DNA from: Ramlibacter sp. Leaf400
Lineage (GTDB): Bacteria > Pseudomonadota > Gammaproteobacteria > Burkholderiales > Burkholderiaceae_C
Assembly (NCBI RefSeq): GCF_001424545.1
Contig: NZ_LMQL01000008.1
Location: 1 to 64,000, forward strand
Length of the DNA: 64,000 bases
Direction: 5' to 3'
A model generated the notes under the pieces. The model saw only the letters and a list, made by a program, of their open reading frames with translations, searched no databases and was not told the DNA's origin. Below, piece by piece: positions 8,395 through 17,877 of the stretch (within the stretch, counting starts at the first letter, position 1; each line of letters starts with the position of its first letter). The position numbers were made by a program, and so were the translations under genes.

Positions 8395-9057
8395 TCAGAG
8401 CCAGCGGCCGATCTGCGCCAGCGAATCCACGAAGCCGTCGGCGTCCACCGCGCTCACCGGCTCGCCGTGGTTGTAGCCGTAGGTGACCAGCACCACCGGA
8501 CAGCTTGCGGCACGCGCCGCCGCGGCGTCGTTGCTCGAATCGCCGACCACCAGCGTGCGCTGCGCCGGCGCCCCAAGCCTTTCGCAGGTCCGCACGAAGG
8601 GCAGCGGATCGGGCTTCTTGCGCTCGAACGCATCGCCGCCGAACACCACCTCGAACGCGCCCGCCAGGCCCTTGCGCTCCAGCAGCTCGGTGGCGAAACG
8701 GGTCGGCTTGTTGGTCACGCAGGCCAGGCGCAGCCCGGCGCGGCGCAACAGGTCCAGGCCTTCCTCGGCGCCGGGATAGACGGCCGAATGCTGGCCGTTG
8801 ATGGCGCCGTAATGCCTCTGGTAAGCGTCCCAGGCCGCGTCGTACAGCTGCTGCGGCGCGTCGACCGCGGCGAGCGCCGAGCGGATCAGGTGCTCCGAGC
8901 CCTTGCCCACCAGGGACTCGACGTCTGAGGTGGCCAGCGGCGGCAGCGACAGCTGCGCCAGCGTGGCGTTGAGGGCGACGGTGAAGTCGCCGAGCGTGTC
9001 CACCAGCGTGCCATCGAGATCGACGATGGCCGCCTGGAATCCGGGGGTGAGGGGCAT
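8395..9057 (-). CDS. gph: Phosphoglycolate phosphatase (HAD superfamily)
   Basis: Hydrolyses 2-phosphoglycolate to glycolate. The 220-residue HAD protein has motif I DLDGTLVDT, motif II VTNKP, the motif III lysine in KKPDPLPF and motif IV VVGDSSNDAAAARAA. In related bacteria the order rpe-gph-trpE is common, which supports the assignment over other HAD phosphatases. Here the chalcone-isomerase-like gene lies on the trpE side and katE on the rpe side, so the old cluster is broken up. Confidence 0.88.
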   Translation of the reverse strand: MPLTPGFQAAIVDLDGTLVDTLGDFTVALNATLAQLSLPPLATSDVESLVGKGSEHLIRSALAAVDAPQQLYDAAWDAYQRHYGAINGQHSAVYPGAEEGLDLLRRAGLRLACVTNKPTRFATELLERKGLAGAFEVVFGGDAFERKKPDPLPFVRTCERLGAPAQRTLVVGDSSNDAAAARAASCPVVLVTYGYNHGEPVSAVDADGFVDSLAQIGRWL

Positions 9058-9098
9058 GGCCCGAGTGTGCCGCAGCCCGGAACAGCGCTCCCGCGCCG

Positions 9099-11249
9099 TC
9101 AGGCCATCACGGTGTCCAGCCGGCTGCGGGTCCAGTGCCGATGCCGGGCCATCGCGCCGATGAACTCCTGTGCGAGCGGCACCCGCCCCGCCGGGTCGCC
9201 CTTGCCGACCAGCACGCCTTCGGCCGAGGGCGTGTCCGCATCGATGCCCAGGGAGCGAAGCAGTTCCACGCCTTCGCCGATCACGCAGATCGGCTTGCAG
9301 TGGCGGTACGCCTCCAGCACGAAATGCACGGCCCGCCCGTTGGCCGCGAGCGCCTGCGCATGCGCGGCGCCACCGGGCACCAGCACCGCATCGAACAGCA
9401 CCGAGGACGCCGTCAGGAAGCAGTGGTCCACCTGCAGCTGCTGGCCCGAGGACGTGGACACCACGCCCAGGTGCCCCGCCACGATCTTCAGCGTCACCTG
9501 GTGCTCGGCCAGCGCCTGCTGGAAGATCTTCAGCGCGCCGATCTCCACGCCGCTGTCCACCAAAACGGCCACGCGCCGCGTGACCAGCGGGCTCACGGCG
9601 GACTCCATGCTCAGGGCGGGCGAGGATTCCACCGTCACCTTGCCGCGGTGCTCGCGGAACCCGGCGCGGCCGGCGGCGGCCTTGGCGTCCGCCACCATGC
9701 CCAGCGGCTCGGCCACCTTGCGCGCCAGCCGCGCGTCGACGTGCGCCAGGTTGTCCACCACGCGCTGCCGGATCGCCGGCGTCTCCACCCGCGCCAGCTC
9801 GTTCTGGAAGGCGCACACGATGTGGTCCTTCTCGGCCGGGCCCTGGCTGTTCCAGAACAGCGTGGCCTGGCTGTAGTGATCGTCGAAGGAGACGCTGCGG
9901 CGCCGCACCTTCGACGCATCCATCACGTCCTCGTGGCTCTGGAAGCCCTGGTGGCCGCCGTCGACGCGGAACTCCGAGCCGTTGGCCAGCGTGTTGGGCT
10001 CGTAGCTCACCTGGCCCTTGGGCAGCCCGATGCGGTGCAGGCCGTCGCGCTGGTGGTTGTGGAACGGGCACAGGCTGCGGTTGATCGGCAGCTCGTGGAA
10101 ATTGGCCCCGCCCAGGCGCGCGACCTGCGCGTCCAGGTAGGAGAACAGCCGCCCCTGCAGCAGCGGGTCGTTGCTGAAGTCGATGCCCGGCACGAGGTGG
10201 CCGGGGTTGAAGGCCACCTGCTCGCTTTCGGCGAAGAAGTTCTCGGGGTTGCGGTTGAGCACCAGCTTGCCGATCGCCTGCACCGGCACAACCTCCTCGG
10301 GGATCAGCTTGGTCGGGTCGAGCAGGTCGATGCCCAGCGCGTCGGCCTTGCCTTCCTCCACCAGCTGCACGCCCAGCTCCCATTCGGGGCAGTGGCCGCG
10401 GGCGATCGACTCCCACAGGTCGCGGCGCAGGAAGTCGGGGTCGCGGCCGGCGAGCTTCTGGGCTTCGTCCCAGGCCAGCGCGTGGCGTCCGAGCTTGGGC
10501 TTCCAGTGGAACTTCACGAAGTGCGAAGCGCCGTGGGCGTTGATGAAGCGGAAGCTGTGGACGCCGAAGAATTCCATCATCCTCCAGCTGCGCGGCAGCG
10601 CGCGGTCGGACATCAGCCACATGAGCGCGTGCGTGCTCTCCGGCATCAGAGAGACGAAATCCCAGAAGGTGTCGTGCGCGCTGGAGGCCTGCGGCATGCC
10701 GTGGTGCGGCTCGGGCTTGAGGGCATGCACCAGGTCCGGGAACTTCATCGCGTCCTGGATGAAGAACACCGGCGCGCTGGCGCCCACCAGGTCGTAGTTG
10801 CCCTCGCGGGTGTAGAACTTGACGGCGAAGCCGCGCAGGTCGCGCACCGTGTCGGCCGATCCGCGCTCGCCGGAAAAACCGGAGAAGCGCACGAACACCG
10901 GCGTGCGCAGGCCGGCCTCCTGCAGGAAGTCCGCCTTGGTGTACTGGCCGAGCGACCGGTAGAGCTCGAAGTGGCCGTGGGCCGAGGCGCCGCGCGCGTT
11001 GACCACGCGCTCGGGGATGCGCTCGCGGTCGAAGTGCGTGAGTTTCTCGCGCAGCAGGAAGTCTTCCAGCAGCGTCGGGCCGCGCGCGCCGGCGCGCAGC
11101 GAGCCGTGGTTGTCGGGAACGACCACGCCCTGCGTGGTCGTCAGCAGGTTCTCCGGGGCCTGGCTGAAGCTCTCCAGCTGTTTGTGCTTGGCCGTGGCGG
11201 CGTCGCCGGACCGTGATCTGCGCTGGGCGTCCGGTTTGGACTGGGCCAT
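9099..11249 (-). CDS. katE: Large-subunit catalase (HPII type)
   Basis: Disproportionates hydrogen peroxide. The 716-residue length and C-terminal amidotransferase-like domain (from about residue 550, RVAVLVDSGVEIGALK) define the large clade 2 catalases. The distal heme histidine is in VVNARGASAHG (His91), and the proximal heme tyrosine is in GRLFSYLDAQVARLGG. The start at 11249 was chosen because AGGAGA lies 6 bases upstream; an earlier start at 11279 lacks a site. The gene sits alone on the minus strand between gph and rpe, which are neighbours in many relatives. Confidence 0.96.
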   Translation of the reverse strand: MAQSKPDAQRRSRSGDAATAKHKQLESFSQAPENLLTTTQGVVVPDNHGSLRAGARGPTLLEDFLLREKLTHFDRERIPERVVNARGASAHGHFELYRSLGQYTKADFLQEAGLRTPVFVRFSGFSGERGSADTVRDLRGFAVKFYTREGNYDLVGASAPVFFIQDAMKFPDLVHALKPEPHHGMPQASSAHDTFWDFVSLMPESTHALMWLMSDRALPRSWRMMEFFGVHSFRFINAHGASHFVKFHWKPKLGRHALAWDEAQKLAGRDPDFLRRDLWESIARGHCPEWELGVQLVEEGKADALGIDLLDPTKLIPEEVVPVQAIGKLVLNRNPENFFAESEQVAFNPGHLVPGIDFSNDPLLQGRLFSYLDAQVARLGGANFHELPINRSLCPFHNHQRDGLHRIGLPKGQVSYEPNTLANGSEFRVDGGHQGFQSHEDVMDASKVRRRSVSFDDHYSQATLFWNSQGPAEKDHIVCAFQNELARVETPAIRQRVVDNLAHVDARLARKVAEPLGMVADAKAAAGRAGFREHRGKVTVESSPALSMESAVSPLVTRRVAVLVDSGVEIGALKIFQQALAEHQVTLKIVAGHLGVVSTSSGQQLQVDHCFLTASSVLFDAVLVPGGAAHAQALAANGRAVHFVLEAYRHCKPICVIGEGVELLRSLGIDADTPSAEGVLVGKGDPAGRVPLAQEFIGAMARHRHWTRSRLDTVMA

Positions 11250-11313
11250 GGATTCTCCTGGGGGCGGCCTGCCGGCCACGCGGGCGCAGGGACGCTGTCT
11301 TTTTCGGTTCGGC

Positions 11314-11436
11314 TCAGGTCTCGAGGTCGAGCGCTGCTTCGATGGTGCTGGCCAGCACCGACAGCGCGAACGCCCCGGCCCCGCCGGCAGCGCACCAGAC
11401 CAGCCATTCAGGCACCGCGGCGATCAATTCCATCAT
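11314..11436 (-). CDS. Small putative membrane protein (40 aa)
   Basis: A short reading frame translating as MMELIAAVPEWLVWC followed by a glycine/alanine-rich hydrophobic run and an acidic tail (EAALDLET). GGAGAG lies 2 bases before the first ATG and 5 before the second, a strong ribosome-binding site. The hydrophobic middle (about residues 10-33) could span the membrane once. It lies just upstream of katE in the same direction. No family is recognised; it is supported only by the ribosome-binding site, composition and position. Confidence 0.4.
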   Translation of the reverse strand: MMELIAAVPEWLVWCAAGGAGAFALSVLASTIEAALDLET

Positions 11437-11677
11437 CACTCTCCTTCGGCGACCAAGCCCCTGACCGAGAAGAAGACTGTGCCAAGCTCATGGGGAACCC
11501 TCCGTAGCCCGGCAGCGGGGGCGTTTGTCCGCCGGGACTGCCAGTGCAGGTAGGACGCCGCCGACACGGTCAGACGGTGGCGCCGCGGGGGTTCCTACAG
11601 GCTGCGGCCCGTCCCTCCTACCGCGCATGAGGTGTCCTGGCGGCACCATGGGTCACCCATCCCCCAGGAGTACAGCC

Positions 11678-11983
11678 ATGCCCGACAACAGGACCGATCT
11701 GTCCGACCCCGCCCAGGCCAGCGAGCGGCCCGAAGGCCGGCCGGGCAACACGACCCCGGCCCAGGGCGAGGACCAGCGCACGGTACCGCGGATGCCGCAC
11801 GAACGCGACGAGTCCGCCGACAGCCAGCCCAGCAGCAATGCATCCCATGCCCGCGTGGGCCGCAAGGCCAGCGCCGACGTGGAACGGGGCGTGGCCGACA
11901 CCACCAAGGGCGCCGAACTGGACGCCACCTACGACAAGCTGCGCGAAAACCTGCCGGACGGGGAGAAGAAGTACAGGCCCTAG
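11678..11983 (+). CDS. Hypothetical hydrophilic protein (101 aa)
   Basis: A very polar, proline- and charge-rich protein with no hydrophobic segment ([18 protein letters not shown]... ending [12 protein letters not shown]), probably intrinsically disordered. CAGGAG lies 9 bases upstream of the ATG. Such small hydrophilic proteins are often general stress genes in Burkholderiales, and a TCCTACA motif shared with other stress-type genes of the window lies about 80 bases upstream. Its TAG stop overlaps the rpe stop tail-to-tail in the palindrome CTAG. Function unknown. Confidence 0.65.
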   Translation: MPDNRTDLSDPAQASERPEGRPGNTTPAQGEDQRTVPRMPHERDESADSQPSSNASHARVGRKASADVERGVADTTKGAELDATYDKLRENLPDGEKKYRP

Positions 11984-12663
11984 CGTGCCAGCGCGGCGCG
12001 CATGCCGTCGATCACCGCCTTGTAATCGGGCTTGCCGAAGATCGCGCTGCCGGCCACGAAGGTGTCGGCGCCGGCCGAAGCGACCCGGGCGATGTTGTCG
12101 CCCTTGATGCCGCCGTCGACCTCCAGCCGGATGTCCTTGCCGCACGCGTCGATGCGCTTGCGCGCCTGCTCGATCTTGCGCAGCGACGAGTCGATGAAGC
12201 CCTGCCCGCCGAACCCCGGGTTGACGCTCATGATCAGCACCAGGTCGATGTCGTCGACCAGCCAGTCCAGCACGTCCAGCGGCGCCGCCGGGTTGAACAC
12301 CAGGCCGGCCTTGCAGCCGCGGGCCTTGATCGCCTGAACGCTGCGGTGCGCGTGCGGCGACGCATCCGGATGGAAGCTGATGTAGTCGGCACCCGCGCCC
12401 GCGAAGGCTTCGGCGAGGGCATCGACCGGCTCCACCATCAGGTGCACGTCCACCGGCACCGGCGTGCCGTCGGCGCGCTTTGCGTGCGGCTTGAGCGCCG
12501 AACACACCATCGGGCCGAACGTGAGGTTGGGCACGTAGTGGTTGTCCATCACGTCGAAGTGGATCCAGTCCGCGCCCGCGGCGATCACGTTGCGCACTTC
12601 CTCGCCGAGCCGCGCGAAGTCGGCCGAGAGGATCGAAGGGGCGATGCGGTACGGGGTGCTCAT
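11980..12663 (-). CDS. rpe: Ribulose-phosphate 3-epimerase
   Basis: Interconverts ribulose 5-phosphate and xylulose 5-phosphate in the pentose phosphate and Calvin pathways. The 227-residue TIM barrel has [16 protein letters not shown], the metal-binding HFDVMDN and HLMV motifs, SVNPGFGGQ and EVDGGI. The start [12 protein letters not shown] fits the family; an upstream ATG at 12717 would overlap apaG. It is divergent from apaG and converges on the hydrophilic protein gene, sharing stop bases. Confidence 0.96.
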   Translation of the reverse strand: MSTPYRIAPSILSADFARLGEEVRNVIAAGADWIHFDVMDNHYVPNLTFGPMVCSALKPHAKRADGTPVPVDVHLMVEPVDALAEAFAGAGADYISFHPDASPHAHRSVQAIKARGCKAGLVFNPAAPLDVLDWLVDDIDLVLIMSVNPGFGGQGFIDSSLRKIEQARKRIDACGKDIRLEVDGGIKGDNIARVASAGADTFVAGSAIFGKPDYKAVIDGMRAALAR

Positions 12664-12709
12664 GGGAGCGGATTCTCGCAAATGGAATGCGGCAGGTACG
12701 ATCGGGGCG

Positions 12710-13090
12710 ATGGCCAAGTACCAGTTCCGCGTCGAAGTTCAGCCCGCTTACCTGCCGGAGCAATCGGCGCCCGAGCAGGGCCTGTTCACCTTCTCCTACA
12801 CCATCACCATCACCAATGTCGGCGAGGTGGCGGCCCAGCTGATCTCGCGCCACTGGCTCATCACCGACGCCGCCGGCGTGCTGCAGGAGGTCAAGGGCCT
12901 GGGGGTGGTCGGCCACCAGCCGCTGCTGCAGCCCGGCCAGTCGTTCCAGTATTCCAGCGGCTGCCGCCTGGCCACGCCCAGCGGCACCATGCGCGGCAGC
13001 TACTTCTGCGTGGCCGAGGACGGCGAGCGCTTCGAGACCGAGATCGAGGCCTTCACGCTGGAAGACGGCAGCCGGCGCGTGCTGCACTGA
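12710..13090 (+). CDS. apaG: ApaG (Co2+/Mg2+ efflux-associated, DUF525 fold)
   Basis: A 126-residue fibronectin type III-like protein; [24 protein letters not shown] and [20 protein letters not shown] are the family signature segments. ApaG proteins bind metal or pyrophosphate in vitro, and mutants affect cobalt resistance, but the physiological role is uncertain. Its neighbour rpe is a typical partner in Burkholderiales and is divergently transcribed with 46 bases between start codons. Confidence 0.93.
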   Translation: MAKYQFRVEVQPAYLPEQSAPEQGLFTFSYTITITNVGEVAAQLISRHWLITDAAGVLQEVKGLGVVGHQPLLQPGQSFQYSSGCRLATPSGTMRGSYFCVAEDGERFETEIEAFTLEDGSRRVLH

Positions 13091-13191
13091 GCCCATCCGC
13101 TGCAGCGCCCGGCCCGGCGGGCCGCTGCTCAGCGCCCCGTCCTACAAGCTGAGCCACGGCCGGCGTTTAGAGTCCGCCGCGAGGGACACGC

Positions 13192-14445
13192 ATGGACGAA
13201 TTCATGGCCATCTGGGGCCAGTGGCTCAAGCCCTCGGCGGGGCTGCCGACGGTGCAATGGTCCCTCCTCCTGGCGCTGGCCGCCGCGGCGGGCCACCTGG
13301 TGCAGCGGCACATGGCGCTGCCCAAGGTCGTGGGCTATTCGGCCGTCGGCGCGATCGCCGGCATCCTCGGCTTCACCGGCGCGGCCTGGCCGCTGCAGGG
13401 CATCGGCCTTTTCCTGCTGGAGCTGGGCGTGTCGGTCGTGCTGTTCGAGACCGGCGGGCGCATCGCGCTGCGCTGGTTCCGGCACAACCCGATGGTGCTG
13501 CTGCAGAGCGTGCTGGAGGCGGCGCTCACCTATGTGGCGGTCTACTTCACCCTGCGCTGGTTCGACGTGCGTCCCTCCGTCGCCGACGCGCTCGCCCTGG
13601 TGGCCATGGCCTCGTCGCCGGCCGTGCTCAGCCGCGTCGTCACCGACGTGCGGGCGGCCGGGCCGGTGACCGAGCGGGCGATCGTGCTGTCGGCCCTGGG
13701 CGCGCTCTACGCGCTGACCCTGGTCGCGGCGCGCGCGGGCCTGATGCACCGGGAAGAGACCGACCTGTTCGCCCTGCTCTACCCGGTGGCCGTCGTGCTC
13801 GGCGTGTCGGTGGCGGTGGGCGCCACCCTGGCCCTGGTGCTGCGCTTCGCGCTGCACTTCATGAGCCCCAACAGCGAGAACACCTCGATCCTCCTCATCG
13901 CCAGCATCGCGGCCGGCACCGCCGTCGCCTCGCACCTGGGCGGCTCGGCCGCGCTGGCGGGCCTGCTCGCCGGGCTGGTGCTCAAGCAGATCCACCCCCG
14001 CCCCTGGGCCTGGCCGCGCCAGCTGGGCACGGCCGCCTCGCTGCTGGTGATGCTCAGCTTCGTGCTGGTGTCGGTGGTGGCGGCGCAGGCCGACTGGAAC
14101 CCCGGCGTGGCCGGCCTGGTGCTCGCGCTGGTCGGCGCGCGCACGCTGGCCAAGCTGGCGGGCGTGCTCCTGGCCAACCCGGGCAGCGGCACCAGCTGGC
14201 GCCAGGCGCTGATGACCGGCTGGGCGATGTCGCCGATGTCCTCGCTCGCGCTGCTGCTGGTGTCGCAGTTCGCGTCGGCTTCGTTCACCCTGGGGCCGCG
14301 CATCGCCAGCATCGCCCTGCCGGCCATCCTGCTGACCGAAGTGCTGGGCGCGGTGATCGCCACCTTCGTGCTGCACCTGGCGCGCGAGAGTTCGCAGCCC
14401 GAGCCCACCAACGGCACGGCGCCCGTGGGGGCCCAGCGTGCGTGA
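13192..14445 (+). CDS. Kef-type (CPA2) cation:proton antiporter
   Basis: An inner-membrane protein of 417 residues with about 11-12 hydrophobic helices, matching the Na+/H+ exchanger domain of the CPA2 family ([44 protein letters not shown]). It stops after the transport domain: no cytosolic TrkA-N/RCK domain of true KefB or KefC is present. It overlaps the next gene by 8 bases, so it is coupled with a glutamate-cysteine-ligase-like enzyme. Whether it carries K+ or Na+ cannot be read from the sequence. A GTCCTACA motif lies 45 bases upstream. Confidence 0.85.
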   Translation: MDEFMAIWGQWLKPSAGLPTVQWSLLLALAAAAGHLVQRHMALPKVVGYSAVGAIAGILGFTGAAWPLQGIGLFLLELGVSVVLFETGGRIALRWFRHNPMVLLQSVLEAALTYVAVYFTLRWFDVRPSVADALALVAMASSPAVLSRVVTDVRAAGPVTERAIVLSALGALYALTLVAARAGLMHREETDLFALLYPVAVVLGVSVAVGATLALVLRFALHFMSPNSENTSILLIASIAAGTAVASHLGGSAALAGLLAGLVLKQIHPRPWAWPRQLGTAASLLVMLSFVLVSVVAAQADWNPGVAGLVLALVGARTLAKLAGVLLANPGSGTSWRQALMTGWAMSPMSSLALLLVSQFASASFTLGPRIASIALPAILLTEVLGAVIATFVLHLARESSQPEPTNGTAPVGAQRA

Positions 14446-15616
14446 GCCGGTGCTGCCGGACCTGACGCCGGCCGGCGAGTCGCCCGAGGCCGAGGCCCGC
14501 CTCGAGCCCTTCCACGAGTCCGAGCCGCTGACGCTGGGCGTGGAGCTCGAGCTGCAGCTGGTCAACACGCACGACTACGACCTGGCCCCGTATTCCGACG
14601 AGATGCTGCGGCTGATGTCCAAGTTCGAGCTGCCCGGCTCGGTGGTGCCGGAGATGACGTCCAGCATGATCGAGATCTCCACCGGCGTGTGCCGGTCGGC
14701 GGCGCACGTGCTGGGCGAGCTCACGCAGCTGCGCGACGCACTGGTGCGCTGCGCCGACAAGCTCAACATCGCGGTGGTGGGCGGCGGCACGCATCCCTTC
14801 CAGCAGTGGCACCAGCAGCGCATCTACGACAAGCCGCGCTTTCGCGAGCTGTCCGAGCTGTACGGCTACCTCTCCAAGCAGTTCACCATCTTCGGCCAGC
14901 ACGTGCACGTGGGCTGCCCCGGCGCGGACGAGGCGCTGCTCATGCTGCACCGCATGTCGCGCTACATCCCGCACTTCATCGCGCTGTCGGCGTCCTCGCC
15001 CTACGTGCAGGGGCAGGACACGCAGTTCGACTCCGCCCGGCTGAACTCGGTGTTCGCCTTCCCGATGTCGGGCCGTGCGCCGTTCACGCTGTCGTGGGAG
15101 GGGTTCGAGGCGTTCTTCGCCAAGACCACGCGCACGGGCGTGGTCAAGAGCATGAAGGACTTCTACTGGGACATCCGGCCCAAGCCGGAGTACGGGACCA
15201 TCGAGATCCGGGTGTTCGACACGCCGCTCACCATCGAGCGCGCGGCCGCGCTGGCCGGCCTGGTGCAGTCGCTGGCCAGCTGGTTCCTGCACGAGCAGCC
15301 CTTCCTGCCGGCCGAGGACGACTACATGGTCTACACGTACAACCGCTTCCAGGCCTGCCGCTTTGGGCTGGAGGCGGTGTATGTCGACCCGGTCAGCGGA
15401 CGCCACATGCCGCTGCGCGACCACATCCTGGCCACGCTGCGGCAGCTGGCGCCCCATGCGCAGCGGCTGGGCGCCGGCCCCGCGATCCAGCTGCTGGCCG
15501 AAGACGCGGAACTGGGCACCAACGACGCGCGCTGGCTGCGCCAGCGCCAGGTGCGCGAGCGCCTGCTGGCCGAGGTGGTGCGGCAGGGCAGCGAACGCTT
15601 CAAGGGCCAGCGGTAG
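14438..15616 (+). CDS. YbdK-type carboxylate-amine ligase (GCS2 family)
   Basis: An ATP-dependent ligase of 392 residues in the glutamate-cysteine ligase type 2 family ([41 protein letters not shown]). Members such as E. coli YbdK show only weak gamma-glutamylcysteine ligase activity and their true substrate is unknown. The canonical GshA of this organism is at 38204-39499, so this enzyme has another or an accessory role. It starts with GTG inside the end of the antiporter gene, which implies coupled translation. Confidence 0.88.
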   Translation: MREPVLPDLTPAGESPEAEARLEPFHESEPLTLGVELELQLVNTHDYDLAPYSDEMLRLMSKFELPGSVVPEMTSSMIEISTGVCRSAAHVLGELTQLRDALVRCADKLNIAVVGGGTHPFQQWHQQRIYDKPRFRELSELYGYLSKQFTIFGQHVHVGCPGADEALLMLHRMSRYIPHFIALSASSPYVQGQDTQFDSARLNSVFAFPMSGRAPFTLSWEGFEAFFAKTTRTGVVKSMKDFYWDIRPKPEYGTIEIRVFDTPLTIERAAALAGLVQSLASWFLHEQPFLPAEDDYMVYTYNRFQACRFGLEAVYVDPVSGRHMPLRDHILATLRQLAPHAQRLGAGPAIQLLAEDAELGTNDARWLRQRQVRERLLAEVVRQGSERFKGQR

Positions 15617-15723
15617 CAGCCGCGCCTATCTCGGCCGCCGCCGTCGTCCTACAGGGCGGCCGTGGCGCCCCTTCCAGAATCCTTTCGCACCCGCGGCGGT
15701 GCGCACAAAGGGAGAAATTGGAC

Positions 15724-15984
15724 ATGGGAATCATCGGAACCATCGTGGTCGGGTTCATCGTCGGCCTGCTGGCCCGGGCCCTCAAGCCGGGCAATGACCG
15801 CATGGGCCTGATCATGACGACGCTGCTGGGCATCGCCGGTGCCTTCCTGGCCCGCTATGCCGGCATGGCGATGGGCTGGTACACAGAGGGCGAACCGGCC
15901 GGCTGGATCGCCTCGATCGTCGGCGCCATCCTGCTCCTGGTGATCTACGGCATGGTGCGCGGCAGCTCGCGTCCCCGGGTCTAA
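15724..15984 (+). CDS. GlsB/YeaQ/YmgE-family small membrane protein
   Basis: An 86-residue protein with three hydrophobic stretches and the family pattern GIIGTIVVGFIVGLLARALKPG. These transglycosylase-associated membrane proteins are commonly induced by stress, but their molecular role is unknown. GGGAGA precedes the ATG by 8 bases or so. A GTCCTACA motif lies about 70 bases upstream, as for other stress-type genes of the window. Confidence 0.9.
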   Translation: MGIIGTIVVGFIVGLLARALKPGNDRMGLIMTTLLGIAGAFLARYAGMAMGWYTEGEPAGWIASIVGAILLLVIYGMVRGSSRPRV

Positions 15985-16026
15985 GTCCCGGACCCTCCCC
16001 GGCGCGGCGGTTATCCTCGCCCGCGC

Positions 16027-17007
16027 ATGGGTGAATTCGAGCTGATCGATCGTTTCTTCCGCCGCGACCGCCCGGCGTCGCGCCAGGTGGCGCTGGGCAT
16101 CGGCGACGACTGCGCACTGCTGGCGCCCGCGCCGGGCATGCAGCTGGCCGTGTCGTCGGACATGCTGCTGGAAGGCCGCCACTTCCTGTCGACGGTGGAC
16201 CCGGCCCGGCTGGGGCACAAGGCGCTGGCCGTCAACCTGAGCGACCTGGCGGCGTGCGGCGCCCGGCCGCTGGGCTTCACGCTCTCGCTGGCGCTGCCCG
16301 CCGTCGACGAGTCCTGGCTGGCGGGCTTCGCGGGCGGCCTGTTCGCGCTGGCCGACGAGCACGGCTGCGAACTGGTCGGCGGCGACACCACGCGCGGGCC
16401 GCTGGCGATCTCGATCACCGTGTTCGGCGAGGTGCCGCCCGGCCAGGCCCTGCTGCGCAGCGGCGCGCGGGACGGGGACGACCTCTACGCCAGCGGCACG
16501 CTGGGCGACGCCCGCTTGGCCCTGGAGGTGTTCCGGGGGGGGCTGGCCGTGCCGGCGCCGCTGTTCGAACTCGCCCGCCGCCGCATGGAGCAGCCGACGC
16601 CGCGCGTCGCGCTCGGCCAGGCGCTGCGCGGCATCGCCTCCTCGGCCGTCGACGTCAGCGACGGGCTGCTGGGCGACCTGGGCCACGTGCTGCGCCGGTC
16701 CCAGGTGGGCGCCACGATCTGGGCGGCGTCCGCCCTGCCGCTGCTCGCCGCGCGCGAGCAGGCGGACGGCGTGGCCGGCCTGCCGGAAGCGACGCAGCTG
16801 GAGTTCGTCCTCGCGGGAGGCGACGACTACGAGCTGGTGTTCACCGCGCCGGCCGCGCAACGCGAAGCGGTGGCCGCGGCCGCGGCCGCCAGCGCGACGC
16901 CGGTCACCCGCATCGGCCGCATCGAAGCCCAGCCGGGCGTGCGCCTGCTCGACGGCGAAGACCGCGAGTTGCGCGGGCGCTTCGCCTCGTTCGACCATTT
17001 CGCCTGA
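16027..17007 (+). CDS. thiL: Thiamine-monophosphate kinase
   Basis: Phosphorylates thiamine monophosphate to the active cofactor thiamine diphosphate. The 326-residue protein has the N-terminal GIGDDCALL ATP/metal site, SSDMLLEGRHF, AVNLSDLAACGARP and VDVSDGLLGDLGHV, all typical of ThiL in the PurM/AIR-synthase-like fold. In relatives thiL lies close upstream of pgpA and cinA; here a nuclease, a small ORF and a LysR gene intervene. Confidence 0.95.
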   Translation: MGEFELIDRFFRRDRPASRQVALGIGDDCALLAPAPGMQLAVSSDMLLEGRHFLSTVDPARLGHKALAVNLSDLAACGARPLGFTLSLALPAVDESWLAGFAGGLFALADEHGCELVGGDTTRGPLAISITVFGEVPPGQALLRSGARDGDDLYASGTLGDARLALEVFRGGLAVPAPLFELARRRMEQPTPRVALGQALRGIASSAVDVSDGLLGDLGHVLRRSQVGATIWAASALPLLAAREQADGVAGLPEATQLEFVLAGGDDYELVFTAPAAQREAVAAAAAASATPVTRIGRIEAQPGVRLLDGEDRELRGRFASFDHFA

Positions 17008-17051
17008 TCGCGTCGGCTGCACCCGCCCCTTCGCCGTTGAGTCCAGAACCC

Positions 17052-17570
17052 ATGTCCTGCCTGCGGCTGCTCGTCGCCACCCTCCTCGTCCTGTTGCCGC
17101 ATGCCGCGCCGGCCCAGCCGCGCAGCTACCCGGCGGTGGTGCTGCACGTCAGCGACGGCGACACGGTCTGGGTGCGGCCGGCGCGCGGCGGGCCCCGCGT
17201 GCAGGTGCGCCTGCTGGGCGTGGACGCCCCGGAGATCTGCCAGCGCTTCGGCGAGCAGTCGCGTGACGCCCTGTCGCGGTTCGTCCTGCGCCGCACGGTC
17301 ATCGTCGAGGAGCACGGCCGCGACGATTACGACCGGGTGCTGGCCAAGATGCGCCGCCAGGGCCAGGACGTGGGCGGCTGGCTGGTGGGCAACGGCCTGG
17401 CCTGGTCGCCCACCTTCCGTCGGCAGCCGGGTCCGTACGACGCACTCCAGACCCAGGCCCGCGAAGCGCGCCGCGGCCTGTGGGCGGCAGCGCACCCGCT
17501 GGAGCCGCGCACCTTCCGCCGGCTGCGCGGGTCCTGCACGCCGCCCGCCGCCACCCAGGGCCCGTCCTAG
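17052..17570 (+). CDS. Secreted thermonuclease-family (SNase-like) protein
   Basis: A 172-residue protein with a signal peptide (LRLLVATLLVLLPHAAPAQ) and a staphylococcal-nuclease-like domain: VLHVSDGDTVWVRP, RLLGVDAPEI with the calcium-binding Asp and catalytic Arg, GEQSRDALSRF and a YDRVLAKM segment. It probably cleaves nucleic acids in the periplasm or outside. Its TAG stop overlaps that of the minus-strand small gene in the palindrome CTAG. Confidence 0.85.
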   Translation: MSCLRLLVATLLVLLPHAAPAQPRSYPAVVLHVSDGDTVWVRPARGGPRVQVRLLGVDAPEICQRFGEQSRDALSRFVLRRTVIVEEHGRDDYDRVLAKMRRQGQDVGGWLVGNGLAWSPTFRRQPGPYDALQTQAREARRGLWAAAHPLEPRTFRRLRGSCTPPAATQGPS

Positions 17571-17749
17571 GCCCGGCGCAGCGGGCCAGCCGCCCGGCGA
17601 CGCAGCCGCGGGGTCCGAAGCAGCAGCCGGCGCGCAGCGGCGATGAGCACGCGCCAGCCGCGGTCCAGCGCCTCGTCCCGCAGCCGCAGCGCACGTGCGA
17701 GCGCGGCATCCCGAAGGCGTTGCGAACGGTCGGTGTCGTGGGTGTGCAT
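17567..17749 (-). CDS. Small arginine-rich hypothetical protein (60 aa)
   Basis: MHTHDTDRSQRLRDAALARA followed by a strongly basic tail (RRLLLRTPRLRRRAAGPLRRA). GGGGGAT lies 5 bases before the ATG. It converges on the nuclease gene and shares its stop bases. The basic tail could bind nucleic acid or membrane surface, but nothing identifies a family. It could be a spurious frame in GC-rich DNA; the ribosome-binding site and coherent heptad-like Leu/Arg pattern argue mildly for it. Confidence 0.4.
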   Translation of the reverse strand: MHTHDTDRSQRLRDAALARALRLRDEALDRGWRVLIAAARRLLLRTPRLRRRAAGPLRRA

Positions 17750-17877
17750 GGCGATCCCCCTGGGGTTGCTTTGAAAGTGCCTGCACTCTAGGAACGATGG
17801 GCAGGCCCGGAAACGGCGCGCCGGGCAAATCCGTCTTGCGGTGGATGCAAGGCAGCGTCGCTCGTTAACATCGCCCC

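Noticed and set aside
14438-15616. The GCS2-family gene as the main glutamate-cysteine ligase (gshA)
   Set aside because: A complete GshA of the proteobacterial type is encoded at 38204-39499 next to kup, GST and gshB; YbdK-type proteins are only weakly active in that reaction.
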